Assembly (NCBI GenBank): GCA_024449915.1
Contig: JAMZAV010006256.1
Span: 1-64,000, forward strand
Source: Sweltsa coloradensis
Lineage: Eukaryota; Arthropoda; Insecta; Plecoptera; Chloroperlidae
Reading direction: 5' to 3'
DNA length: 64,000 nucleotides
A program made the position numbers and the translations under genes. The notes beneath the pieces were generated by a model. The model had not been told where the DNA came from, did no database searches, and was given only the letters and a program-made list of their open reading frames with translations. This document shows, piece after piece, positions 12,145 to 23,800 of this stretch. The number at the start of each line of letters is the position of its first letter. Positions within the stretch are counted from its first letter, which is position 1.

Positions 12145-12845
12145 TCGTTTTGGGGGAAACCGGGGGGTTTTTTGGGGGGGGGGGGCCCCCCAAAAATAGC
12201 GCCGCAGGCGAAAATTTTGAAAAAATCAGGTTTTTAGAATGCGTTTAGTAGGTTTTTAGAAAAAAGTAGTGGCTGAATACAATACCAAAATTATGTTATT
12301 TGTGTGCAGTCGATACTCCAAACTAGAAAATCACCAAAAGGAATCTTAAGGAAACCTTCCAAATATTTTACTCCCCACTTTTTTTGTCCTTTAGTCAAAA
12401 GCTTCAGATTCCCAACAATGAGTTGGGGCGGTTATTAGGTTTTTTGTCAACTGAGTTTAATATTACTTTACCCCCACCTTACATCTTAGCTTTCGCAACC
12501 CCTTTTATTGTGACGGTCAAAACTCGCATCAAGACGAACTTTTGCAGGTAAAATACACAATAAGCTACTTATCTCCCCGAAAATTGCCAACCATTAAATT
12601 TAAAAAACGTTTATCAGTAAAGAAATCGATTTTACTAGAATTTTTTCCCGGGGACGGGCAAATTCCCAACTTGTACCTTCACGGAAATACTGGGGGGGTT
12701 GGGGGGCTCCCCCCCCCAACAACTGCGCCGCAGGTGAAATGTTTTAAATCAGGTTTTTAGAGTGCATTTGGTGCTTTTTTAGAAAGAAAATAGTGGGATA
12801 AATTCAACATCAAAATAATGTAGTTTTTGTGCAGTCGAACTGACA
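12145..12845 (+). repeat. Direct repeat pair ~540 bp apart with G-run/C-run hairpin
   Basis: Copies at about 12145-12310 and 12685-12845 share a G run followed by a C run, then GCGCCGCAGG, TCAGGTTTTTAGA, an AGTGG-type block and TTGTGTGCAGTCGA (second copy TTTTTGTGCAGTCGA). The G-run/C-run blocks can pair as a hairpin. A similar G/C-run block occurs at 27148-27178. This probably marks one dispersed repeat family, which I cannot name. Confidence 0.6.
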
Positions 12846-13454
12846 TTACCAGGATATTTTGGAGACGTGTGTACTATGTATTGTATATATGTATTAATAA
12901 ATATATAAAATGCAATATATATTCTAATTCCAACTAAACTATTTTTAAAATAATATATGCATATAAATAATAGAGTGTGGAGTTGATTTACCTGTACATT
13001 TCTTTTATGTCATCGAAGATAGCAATAGCTGGATAGACTAAAAAGTATTGTCAGACACTTCTTTTGGTAAGATAGCTTAAAAAAAACGGACCAGACCGGC
13101 CAGGGGCGTAAAACTTATTACATACATAGTTTTGGTTTTGTCCTTGTATTTTTATTATTAATTAGTAGGCCCCTTTAAAATTATTGTTTATTTATATGTT
13201 TTAGGGTTTTGTAATTTTCTATTTTTAATGTATTTCATTATTTTAATTAATTTTCCCTTACCACAGCGCTACAAAAAATCAGTGAATTACACTTTTTCCT
13301 GTGTCTACTTCAGTCTACGCCAGATAGGTTCATACATAAACATTGGTATGGGTTTCTTGTATTATTCCCATTACAGTGACACCCTCTTTTAAATTGCCGC
13401 GCCCTTTTTTTTCCTTTCTCATATTTTTTCTCAATAATTTATTTCTTTGCCCCT

Positions 13455-13850
13455 CCCCCCCCCAGGCTACTGGAGCAGCCGCTACCTTGCTCCCGTGGGG
13501 TGGGTGCTTATGTCCTGGAAGGTCCCCCTTCCTTGAGCTAGATTGGGTTTTTAACAAAAAAGTTGGCTCAGAAACCGAAAAAAATAGGACTATCAAAATG
13601 TTAAAAGCTTGGCCAAGGATCTTGGACGCAAAACCCGAGGGGGGCACCTGCACCCTGCCCCCTCACCTCCTGCGGACACCCATACCCACCGGGGACCACT
13701 GGTAGTAGTGGTTGCAGAAAAAAATATTAGATGCTTGATGGTACCGCGCGTTTGGGTGACCTTGTTCTTTTTCAGTTTTTTGGGACGATCTTTTGAGCGC
13801 CCATTTTAAAACCATCACAGTTACATTCCCACGGACACGGGTATTGGCTT
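13455..13850 (+). repeat. Dispersed repeat R1, plus-strand copy
   Basis: This block recurs in opposite orientation at 54620-55095. Shared landmarks are GCTCCCGTGGGGTGGG, AAAAGTTGGCTCA, ATAGGACTA, ATGTTAAAAGCTTGG, CATACCCACCGG, CACTGGTAGTAGTGGTT, and a TGACCTTGTTC/TGACTTTGTTC block before TTTTGAGCGC. Both copies can encode the peptide theme KVGS...NRT...ML.AW.RI...KP (here KKVGSETEKNRTIKMLKAW). The theme is kept although the frame around it is not, so the ancestor may have been coding. Confidence 0.7.
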
Positions 13851-14039
13851 GTCCAGGAAGTTTTCATCACAATGCAGCTATTTCTTTTATAGCCAATATT
13901 TATGCAGCAAACACCAATGATTAATAGGCCTACTTACTAACGTTCACACAACGAAAAACACCACCCCCCACCCACCACCCCATCCACCCTGACCCGACCA
14001 CCACCCACCTATTTCTCGCGGGGCCATGGCCCGAATTTG

Positions 14040-14158
14040 TATGGTCAGGCCGCCACTGGCAATTCTCATCACAATATCACATCAATATTGCTTTATATCC
14101 AACTTTTCTTTATTCTATATGAATTCTTAATCTAGTAGGGCATTCTATTATTTTGCAT

Positions 14159-14198
<40 letters not shown>

Positions 14199-14575
14199 CA
14201 ATTATATATTATAGACACATTCTACTGTACATCATTGCTGTTTTCTGTGTCATTAGCAATTCTTATCACAATATCATATCAATTTTTGCTTTATATCCAA
14301 TTTTTCTTTTTTCTATATGAATTCTTAATCTAGTAAGGGCATATTTTGCATCTACTCTACTTTACCATAAACACTAATCAATCAAACAATCATCATATAT
14401 ATACTAGACACATTCTCCTGTACATCATTGCTGTTTTCCTGTGCCATCAGCAATTATTATCACAATATCACATCAAAAATTTCTTTATATCCAACTTTCT
14501 TTATATATATGAGTTCTTAATCTATAGTAGCCGCATGCTATTGTTTTTGCATCTACTCTACTTTAACATAAACAC
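14040..14575 (+). repeat. Three tandem units of ~190 bp, with an (AT)n tract
   Basis: Units share CATCAGCAATT, TATCACAATATCACATCAA, TGCTTTATATCCAA, TATATGAATTCTTAATCTA and TTGCATCTACTCTACTTTA. They lie at about 14057-14190, 14230-14400 and 14420-14575. An AT dinucleotide tract (about 14158-14200) sits between the first two. A fragment of the same unit (ACACATTC...GTACATC...GCCATCAGCAATTCT) is present at about 11970-12030. Frames at 14346-14825 read through this low-complexity DNA and are not taken as genes. Confidence 0.7.
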
Positions 14576-15319
14576 TTTTGTTTATCATTATTAATCAAAT
14601 TTTGAATCATCATATAATATATATATGTATCAATATTTTCAATCATCATACATATCAAAATCAATATCCCCTATCAATATCATTTATGCTTTATATTCAA
14701 CTATTCTTCTTCTTTTTATTATTAAATTTTTTTATTCAACAATTCCAAAAATTTACAAATACACATACATATATGTAACACACCATATAAAAGCACAGGT
14801 AAACCAAGAGCACATAACGTGGTAGATGACATATACACACCTATATTGGCAGAGTACAGATATTTATTAAGCAAGCTAAAGAGAGCTAGTTAGCTCCATG
14901 GCAGAATGGCTTAGTTTTGCTTTCTATACAATAAAACTACAATACACTAGGTTTAAATCTAAATGAATGATTATGAAAATTCGAGATAATAAAAAAAAAA
15001 TTACTTTTAAATTTAGATGAATGAGATGGGGAACATTGTGAGAGTCCAATCATGTCCAGTCAGAGCCAAGAGAATGTTTAGGTCCATAAGCCAAGTTGTA
15101 ATTAGTTGCAAATACACAAGAGTTGAAAGAAAAACTAAATTGATTGAAAAACAGTGTATATACATTGACAGAACTGAGAATGTGAAACAGAGTATATTAA
15201 TTATTGTGCGAAATTATTGTGAGTGAAATGTTCTAAAAATGAAGCTAAGGTATTAAAATTTTTGATTTACGTAGATGGCAACAATCTCAAACAGTAATCA
15301 CATGTTAGGAGAGCATCGG

Positions 15320-18300
15320 TTATTTAAAACGTGCTTTGACTAAAGTTTTGAATTTTGGGACTGATGAGACTCTTACAGGCGCTGGTAATGTGTTCCAGAG
15401 ACTAACTACTCTGTAAAAAACCAATGATAAGCAGATGTTCTTGCAAAAGGGGGGGATGGGGGTTACACCCTGTTTCTCTGGACACTCCTATAGCGCAACT
15501 GTAGTCGCTTGAATGGACATGTGATGGACTAGATTGTTAAAGCATTTTTTTTATGTACAATACATCTTTTTGGGTTTTAAAATACAATTCCAGAGATGGC
15601 GGGTTACACTGTTGTCTTCTTACTGTGGCACTTCGTTCACCCTTGCTGGAAATGATTTTACTCACTCGATTTTGTAAACATTCCAGTTTTGGCTATATTG
15701 GCAGCATTTTGTAGGGTGCCATTGCTGGAAGACCATATGTAATAATAGGGCGAACGAGTGTGAGATAAGCAGTGCGAAGTACCTGCTTCTTGCAACCGTG
15801 CAAATTTCTATAAATAAAGCCAGTGAGTTTAGCCACCCTGTTTCGGATTATATTACAATGCATGTTTCCACTTAAGGTCGCTACTTATATTTACACCTAA
15901 AAGCCTGGTGGAAGTTTTTATAGGAATTGTGATATCATTCAGGGTGTACAAAAAATTTCCCAAAGGAGAATTGGACCTACTGATTCTTAATAGTTCACAC
16001 TTACTGGGTTGAGTTGCATTTGGTTACATTTGCCCCAAACAATTGAATGTTGTCTAAATCCTGCTGCAGTTGAGATGAGTCATGTTCGTTATTTACAGAT
16101 TTTATACAGAGTGGAGTCATCCGCATACTGGGCAATTTTTGTGAAAGGGCTAATAACAGATGGTAAGTCGAGCATGTAGATAGTAAACAACAGTGGACCC
16201 AGGACTGAACCCTGTGGGACCCCAGACGTAACTTTGGCAGAGCTGGATTTTGCGCCATCAAAGAAGACACACTGAGTACGGCCTTTAAGAAGGAACGTAT
16301 CCATGAAAGCACACAACCATAAATTTTTGTATTTCTTGAGCTTGTCCAAAACCGTCATGTGGGACACGGTCAAAAGCCCGGGCCCAACCCAAAGGGATAA
16401 CATCAACTTGTTTTGCTTTCCCACTATCCATGGGAAACTGCCAGTCATCGATGAGGGTCGATTAGCATAGTGACACATGACCTTTTTGGCAAAAACCCAT
16501 GCTGACTATCACCAATAAAGATTGTTGAATGTGAAGTGATCCAGGAGAGCTGCGGACACGAGCCTTTCCATCACCTTGCAGACAGCGCTTGTTAGTGAAA
16601 TTGGCCTGTAGTTTGTCCAGGTTCGACTTGTCACCCTTCTTAAAAGATTGGGACGACGTGAGCAGTTTTCCATTCATCCGGTACAGCTCCACATGCGGAT
16701 GATGATTGAACAATCCGCCAGTGATGGAGCCGAGCGCCAGCACATTCAAGAGAATGCGCGATGGTAATACCATCTGGGCCATGCGCTGAGTTTGGTTTTG
16801 AATTTTTTAGACTTGCTGTGACTTCGGCGGTAGTGAAGTAGAGATTATGGATCCCGATGTGTGCCTGTTTGGGTGGAATAAACATGCTAGGTTGAGCTTT
16901 CTGCGTTGAACGAATTTTTGAATTTGGTGTTGAAAGCATTAGCTATTGTTTCTGGATTTGTTAGTTTTTGCCCTTATCAGTGAAGTTAGCTGGCGCTGAA
17001 CTGCCTTGCTTTGAATGTACATATTTCCAGAGATTTTGCTATTCCCAACCAAGCCCCCAGATGTATTTTTGGTGAGCGCGCGGATTAGATTTTTGACCCG
17101 GTTTCTGTTAAATATTGTATTTTTTCCTTAACTTTTGGATCTAGGCTATTTTTAGTAGCTCTAACACAACGATTTCTTTTTGAATACATTTGAGTACTTC
17201 CTTGGTGACCACGGCTCTCTCGCTTGCCTTTGATGGTTGCCTTTGTATCGCTAGCTCAACGCATTCCAAGAATAGCGATTTCCAGTTAGACCCTGCAGTA
17301 TTTATGTCGCCAGTGTACATAGTTGGGAGTTTGCTCAGAACATGTATTTAGAAGGGGCCAGTTAGCCCGAGTGTAGTATATACAGTCTTATTTACATGTT
17401 TTGGTTTGGGTTGATAAAGAGAAAGGTTTCGTCCTGACAGCCAAAGGGGGTCACTGACACCAGGCATGACTACAACCTCCTTAACCAGTTCGGGCGGTTT
17501 GCATAGAACCAATTCTAGAGTGGGGACGGTAGAGGGGTCACCCGAGTAGCTTCAGTGACTAGTTTTTACTGAGAAACAGGCCCGTTAAAGGAGGAGATAA
17601 ATTCGTCAGCAGGTTTTTTTCCCTGGAATTGGAGCAGAGTTCCCCCATGAGATGTCCAGATTAAAGTCACCAAGAAGAACTATCGCTTTGTATTTATCTT
17701 GGATAGCTTGACAAAGTTCTAGGGAAGCCTGCAGTTGCTGATTCATGTAGTCCCCATGAATTTGGCGCTCTATAGGCAGAGCCAATCAAGAGTTTGTCTC
17801 TCCCCCAGTCCCCCCTCAATCCACAGATTTTAGCCTCCGTCTCAAGCTCTACTAGACGAGTGGGGTCAAGCTCTGGGAGTGCCGCAATGGCAACCCCACC
17901 GCCCCCTTTAACTGATCTGTCCTTCCTGAAGACGTTATAATGTAGAGGTATGACTTCTGTGTCTGCAATACTATCATTTAACCAAGTTTCGCAGATGCAT
18001 AACACAGACGACAGCTGCTCCTCTAACCAGGCGCGAATATCAGGCTGTCTCTTTACACATCTTAAACTACGTGCGTTTAAAAGATAAAATGCTTAATTGT
18101 GGGAACTATGTGCTTTAGAGGTGTCTGAACTGAGTTTAATGAGTGAGTCGACTGAGTGAAGAACGAGTCTGATTTGGTTAGGGAGAGAGCACTTCCAGCA
18201 AGACCATTGGGAACTTCCTTTCGCCTTATTACAGACACTCCACCCTTCACCTTCGCACACGTGCGATGATAAGATTGGCACACTCTTTACACGTCAGAAA

Positions 18301-18345
18301 TACCTGGTTCTTACGCCCAGTCAGACCGCAGACGAAACACAAAGA
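15320..18345 (-). pseudogene. LINE ORF2: PHD finger, AP endonuclease, reverse transcriptase
   Basis: The PHD finger, read across frame breaks, gives CFVC (18328-18344), CKEC (near 18285), HRTC (near 18260) and CWKC (near 18195), the C4HC3 pattern. The endonuclease has LNARSL (near 18070), CICETWLND, RKDRSVKGGGGVAI, a YRAPNS block and GDFNLDISWG (17645-17690). The expected SDH is read as GVSDPL (near 17450), so the catalytic His appears missing. The RT has NSAHGPDGITIA (near 16790), VPDEWKTAHVVPIFKKGD across a frame break (near 16640), DRVPH-type remnant, LDKLKKY, RTQCVFFDGAKSSSAKVTSG (near 16240), GVPQGSVLGPLLF (near 16200) and QYADDSTLYK with the catalytic YADD at 16116-16127. The C-terminus ends in LWNTLPAPVRVSSVPKFKTL (near 15350) and a stop at 15320-15322. 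The RT core is continuous from 16478 to 16089. Frameshifts near 16640, 16470, 16110 and within 17.0-17.7 kb prevent one full protein, either by decay or by sequencing error. Confidence 0.85.
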
Positions 18346-18441
18346 TTTATTGGCTGCGTTGGTTGTTTTTCAGATTTAATATTGATAGGAGGATTCACGC
18401 GCTGAGACTTTTTTTAAGGCGTTATTAGTTTATCTCTGAGT

Positions 18442-18723
18442 TCATTTATTGAGTAACCACGGTTTCGCAGGCCTAACCTGGAGAGTTTTTACGCGTAGTT
18501 CGTCATAGGTGAGAGTGTCAACTGAGATGTGTGTGGAGACTGACGGCGCGCCACTGGAGCATGGTTGGGGTTGGTTTGTCCCCGGGCCAGGGTTCATCTG
18601 CACGTCCCCTGCTAGCGCGATGAGAAGTGCACCGACTCCGACACCCGACACCGGAAGCCTGGCGTACCACGTGTGACCGCCTCTTCTGCGCCTAGCTGAC
18701 CGAGCTTTGGTTCTGCCCAACAT
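18442..18723 (-). CDS. LINE N-terminal segment with 2A-like ribosome-skipping peptide
   Basis: This is a 93-codon frame on the minus strand starting at an ATG (18721-18723). Residues 1-16 are strongly basic (GRTKARSARRRRGG). Residues 32-47 read ALLIALAGDVQMNPGP, matching the 2A rule D-V/I-E-x-N-P-G-P preceded by a Leu-rich stretch, except that the usual Glu is Gln. In known 2A sequences the ribosome fails to join Gly and the last Pro, so two products come from one frame; here the split would leave a ~46-residue leader and the rest of the LINE protein. After it comes a Pro/Ser-rich linker, and the frame breaks near 18442, about 100 bp before the PHD finger. Whether the Gln form still skips is unknown. 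Codons in this region are GC-rich compared with the flanks. Confidence 0.75.
   Translation of the reverse strand: MLGRTKARSARRRRGGHTWYARLPVSGVGVGALLIALAGDVQMNPGPGTNQPQPCSSGAPSVSTHISVDTLTYDELRVKTLQVRPAKPWLLNK
18583..18630 (-). other. 2A-like motif
   Basis: These are codons 32-47 of the frame above. The NPGP tetrapeptide is encoded at the 18583-18594 end, with GDVQM directly before it and a hydrophobic ALLIALA stretch before that. Confidence 0.75.
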
Positions 18724-18979
18724 CGCGACTGTGGGGGGGTGAGGGTTGAGGCAGGTCGGATATTTGTTTGTAAGTGCATTGCCGCACAGTGGGAAGAATA
18801 ATTATGCATTTACATGACACTAACATACCTTCTACAGATATCCATGCACGAGTGCCTCTTCGAAGATGTTGGTGGTTCACTTGACGCACTGTACACTGTA
18901 AAACAATAACTCTGAATAGTAAAAATATAATTAAATAACGGAGCGACAAACCCTCACCCCGCACTTGCCGCCATCTTGC

Positions 18980-20790
18980 GCCTTCCCAACACTGTGTATA
19001 TCATTATAATTACTATCACTTTTATTTTTAATTATTAATTATAGACTATTCACTTTCTCTGCAAAGAGTTAAACTTTTACACTGTACTAGTCTAAGTGAT
19101 AAATATATATCTATCTATCTATTGCCGGTATGTTTTTCAATCAAAACTTTTACAAAACCCTCCCAAAGTGGGGTCTATAAGCCTAACAATCGTGCAAATC
19201 GTGAAGAAAGCATGAAAATTGGTAAATTTACTAATTGACCACAAGGAATCCAAAAATCGATGGCCCCCGTTGAGTTTCCCGTAACTTTCTTATTAATTGA
19301 AATTTAAAAAATTAATTGATTAATTAACCACAAAAAAATTTTTTAAAAGGGGACAACACAGTCGAAATCGGTATAAAATAAAAGCTTATTTTACGGCGAA
19401 TTAGTAAATCAAAAAATATTTTTTAAATTTATATATTTAAAAATATAGGGTATTATTCCTGTTTGATCACTCATATCCCTTGTATAATTATAAACTTTCT
19501 GACAGCTAGTTAGGTCTATTGAACCAGACCTACCAAGCCGTGTTCTACCGACTGCAGCCGAGGCAACCTGTAAGTCTTTTTAACTGTATTTTTTGTATTT
19601 TGTATTGGTAATTAGAGAGAGAGAGAGAGAGAGTGGGTATCACTACAATGGTGGCCATTGAGGAACGAGCATAGGTAGTTTTCAACATTTGAGATAAAAA
19701 TAAAACACGTGGAAGGAAGAGGTCAGGTTTGAAAACTTATCTATATAGTTGATCTAAACCTTGTGGATACGGGACGTCAAATTCGATGTATTATGCAGAA
19801 TGCACAAACGACGTGGGTATCAAGGGTCATTATGTTGTCCGATTTAAATATTGTCAAATACGAACTTGTGACCAACTAAAAATGGGATAAAATATAAAAA
19901 CAGTTTTAAATAGTACAAATGCTCCTGTTATAAATTTTCCAAAAAAGTCAATATTCAAATATCATTTTACAGTGGCGTTTATACAGAAACTTACAATAGG
20001 GGATGTGGTCAAACAATATCACAAACCAGCAACATGGGGCATAGCTCCAGCAGTTTAATTAACGACTGAGCAACACGGCTAACATTCGAAACATATTATT
20101 ATATGTGTAACAAAATTGTTTGAATTATAATTTAGGATTTATTTATAAACTTACAAACTTACAAGGTAAACAAAGTTGTGTATGGTAGATAGGTTCAATA
20201 TTAACATTACAAAAAATACTTATACATTTATACAGTTTATAATATACAAATTGACAATTTTTCCAAACAACTTTTAAAATGTATTAACTCCTCTTTCTCT
20301 TCTTGCTTTCAGGTTACGAATTCCAGTCAGATATGGTTCCATTTATAAACGATTTGAAGTAACCAGCATACACAGTTTAATGTCGTGCCTTATTTATAAC
20401 CACTCGATTCAAAGAGACCGGGTCGCGAGATGAACCGCGATTGGTCGATCGTGCGACGCGGATCCTTCACGATTGGTGGAACAAAATAGTCGTAAGGAAA
20501 TACCAACTTTCAGTCCACTTCCCAAGTAGGCACGAAGCTGCACTTGTCACAGACTTCTCGAATTGAAATAAGCTTTATTTTTGGTACCCCCGAAAGCATT
20601 CACGTGCCCGCGACCTGGAGATATTAGAGTGTGAACAATTCTCATTTCGATCAACAAATTGAGATTCAATGCCGTTCAAGCACAGTACAACCCTACCCCG
20701 TTTTTTTTTTAGAATCCATAAGATCACATACACACAAGAATTGTGTGAAGTATACTCTAACTCGCCGTATGTGTGGGGACCTTTATTTAG
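18980..20790. other. Unassigned stretch with (GA)n microsatellite
   Basis: It is AT-rich up to 19500. A GA dinucleotide tract lies at about 19614-19633. A TTATAAAC box near 19487 is followed ~80 bp later by a GTAAGT splice-donor match at 19570, but no coding frame connects them, so I do not call an exon. CpG-rich sequence at 20400-20480 has no repeat partner that I could find. A minus frame at 20575-20847 has no family motif. Confidence 0.4.
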
Positions 20791-20795
20791 TGTCA

Positions 20796-20850
20796 ATTCA
20801 ATACCATTGAGGGGACCATAGTAATTCAATACCATTGTGGGGACCATAGT
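20796..20850 (+). repeat. Perfect-like tandem duplication of a 28-bp unit
   Basis: The unit ATTCAATACCATTG.GGGGAC followed by CATAGT occurs twice in a row with one substitution and one end difference. A shorter related block (GGGGACC...TTCAATACC) precedes it. Its function is unknown. Confidence 0.6.
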
Positions 20851-23800
20851 CTTACAGCCAATATTAATACAACTTATTTAGCACCAAAACTTTCATGTGG
20901 CGTCAGTCAGTTAACCAGCAATCATCTTTGGGTAGTGTTTCAATCATAATTTTTACGACGTAGCGTGTGTTTCCTGTGCGTTAAGTTCAGTGCAGTGCAA
21001 TACATTCTTCTTAACATGAGAGCCCGAAAACGCAGAACAAGTAAGATGTGTGTGTATACATAATTTTAAGTACTTGTTATTAGCAAGAAGTTGATTAGTT
21101 TATTAGAGATGTCATGAGGAAAAAAAATATCAGTTGCTCCATTTCCCCACACGCGGATTACGGATTACGGTTTTACGGATTATTCGGAATGGGAGAACGT
21201 CCCCGGAATCCGATCCGACTATAGTCGCTACACGCTCACCTTATCCATCTACGAAAAAAACGCCGACGAAGCTCAATACTACGTAGATCTCTCATAGTTT
21301 CTCTAAAAATTACGTACATTGATCCTGTTCAAGTTCCAAAACCCTTTTATCTAATTTATATACAAAAAAACATATCGAGTCGGTGATGCCTGTATTATCC
21401 CCTGCAAATTATAAAATTGTACTCGTACGTAAAAAAAACAAAAATCTAACTTCTCATTGTTTCTCTTGTGTTTTGTTTACTCGAACATGCATAGGACTTC
21501 CGGTTTTCCCAATATATAGATCAGTGAATTTCCCACTGTACCAGTCTTCACATCTTGGGCAAGGATTGTCTTATACACATTCTTTACTCAGTTGGGTATT
21601 ATCCATTAGATTAGTTTTTTGTAAGTTGTTTCGAATAGTTTTGAACTACTTACAAATGTTTAAACATTAAATTTTGATCCAATACGTCTTATCGATTCTG
21701 AAATACATGATAAAAAAGGAATAAGTGCATAAGTATTCATTAATGTTAGTCATCGAAACTGGTTCAGTATGCATGGGATAAGGTTCAAAAATCCCATTTC
21801 TCGCATTCTCGCAGTCGTGTCGGAACAAAATATAGTAAAAAATGCTGTTCTTATCATTTTGGTCGGTCAGAAAGCATTTGATATGATGAAATAGTATTAT
21901 TTATGAGAGAAGCCAGAGAAGCCTAGAAATCTTTCATGGGGTGGTATGTCTTGTTGCACGGAAAAATACACAGGGCGATGTCATCACAGTCAGGACCATT
22001 TAGCGAGTTTCCTTCCGATTGCCAAAGCTTCTTGCATACTACCTAAGGATGGTTATTACTAATGATACTACCATTCGCGAGGGATTTGCTCTTGCCAGCC
22101 CAACGAAAGGCTCCCTAAAACAAAGGGGTGAGGGAAATGCAAATCGTCCCCGCAGTGTGCCATCAGATGGGAAAATGAAGTTGTTGTTCCAGAATTCCGC
22201 AATTACCGTTTTTTGGAACCCCCAACTAACTAGTCTTCTAGGGCAAGGCAGCCCCCAGTCGCATATTGGTGACTTTTTGTTAAATTTTAAAACACTTCCC
22301 CAATTTTGGCCCCCAGATTTGGGGTGAAACTTTCACAAACTCGGTATCCAAAAAATTAAGCGTTTTTTTTTATAACGTGAAATAAAATTTTTGTTCTTAT
22401 TTTCGTTGTATTTTTGGAAAAAGATTACAATTTCTCAGTTTTAATTAAAAATGTTACCAAATGGGTTAAAACGTTTTGACAGTGCGCAACGAACAACAAA
22501 AACAATAGTGAGGTGTCATGTCTTGCAAGAAATTTTTTTTCCTAAAAATGCTATTTGGTTAAAATGGAGAGTCAAAAATGGCATTTTTGAGGAAAAAAAA
22601 AAAACAATTGAAAAAAAAAATTTCCCGGGAAAATGAAAAAATCCGTTTTTCGCGCCCCTGTTTTTAAAAAATACTAATGGAAGCGTTCGTAAACCATGTA
22701 AAAAATTTTTTTTGTATTTAGATCGATTTCTCACGGATTTACCGGCATTGTTTGATGTGGGCGTGAAAAAAAAGGAATCAGTTTGGTACCCCCAATAAGC
22801 AACATAAAAACCACGTTTTTGTGACGTAACCTTTGCCCCCACCAAAACTTTAAAAAAACATTTTCCGTACGGAATTGAATGGGGGAAATTTTTTTGCTAT
22901 TGCAAATTTTTTTTTTCTCCAACCAAAATTTGGGGGTTTCATAAACCCAAAACCTTTTTGGCCGCCATTTTTCCCAAAATGCGGCCGAAGCTCCATCCGA
23001 TTTTAGGGGGGTTTTTAGTATGTTTTTATTGTTTTATATAAGGAACGTTCTGCAAAAAATTCAGCGACATCGCAATTTTTTCCTCCAAAAATTCTTTTTT
23101 GAAGGGTTAATGGCAAATTTAACAAAATACAATTAAATTTCAAAGGTCTGACCCTATTTCCCCGGACCTTTACTTTTTTATTATGTGGGTCATTCTCAAA
23201 AAAAATGACCCTTGTGCTTTTCCCCCCCCTTTAAAAATATTATTTTTTTTTTAGATCAAGATATTTTTTGCAAAAATTTTTTGGTTTGTTACTTTTTTCA
23301 GAAACTTATTTTTTTTATTAGCCCCCAGAATTTTTCCCACTTCTTTTTTGAAAGGGTTGCCCTTTTAAATTTTTCAATGTGGGAAATTGCAAAATGTTTT
23401 TTAAACCCCCCATGTCCCAAATCCCAAAAACCAAAGTGTTTTTGAAAAATGTTTGATTTTAAGACTAAAATTTATTTAGCCCTCTAGTTTGGGAATTAAT
23501 GCAGAAAAACAGTTAATAACTGTGTTTTAGTGATTTTTTTTTAAAATTTACTTTTTCAAAAAATTTAACTAGGGGAAAAGGGTTTTTTTGCCCCTAATGT
23601 GGAAAATCATAATAAGGTCATGACTTTTTACCTTTGGGAAAAGATTTTTAAAAAATTTTTTTCAAGAACCCAGGGGGATAAATTAGAAGAAAAAGGGAAG
23701 AACAGCTCCTGACATGGCTTTCATGGAATTTTTGGTTTGTTTTGACATGAGAACCCCTTTAAAATTAAAAAAGTAAACTTTTTAACGGGAGTTTTTTTAA

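Larger units (their letters stand above)
15250..18970 (-). mobile_element. CR1/L2-like LINE with 2A peptide, PHD finger, endonuclease and RT
   Basis: The element runs on the minus strand from a GC-rich 5' region near 18970 to shortly after the RT stop near 15320. The order is: basic leader and 2A-like peptide (18723-18442), PHD-type zinc finger (18345-18187), AP endonuclease (about 18080-17440), reverse transcriptase (about 16940-15320). All are apparently ~3.7 kb of one transcription unit. This is the best-preserved mobile element in the window, although frames are broken. LINEs carrying 2A sequences are known from sea urchin, lancelet, hemichordate and mollusc genomes. The RT and C-terminal motifs fit the CR1/L2/Crack group; finer placement needs a tree. 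Confidence 0.88.

Noticed and set aside
21016..21040. ATG frame MRARKRRT followed by a GTAAGA donor, resembling the start of a very short ribosomal protein such as RPL41
   Set aside because: Only eight codons; no TATA box, no second exon and no further similarity. Too little to call.
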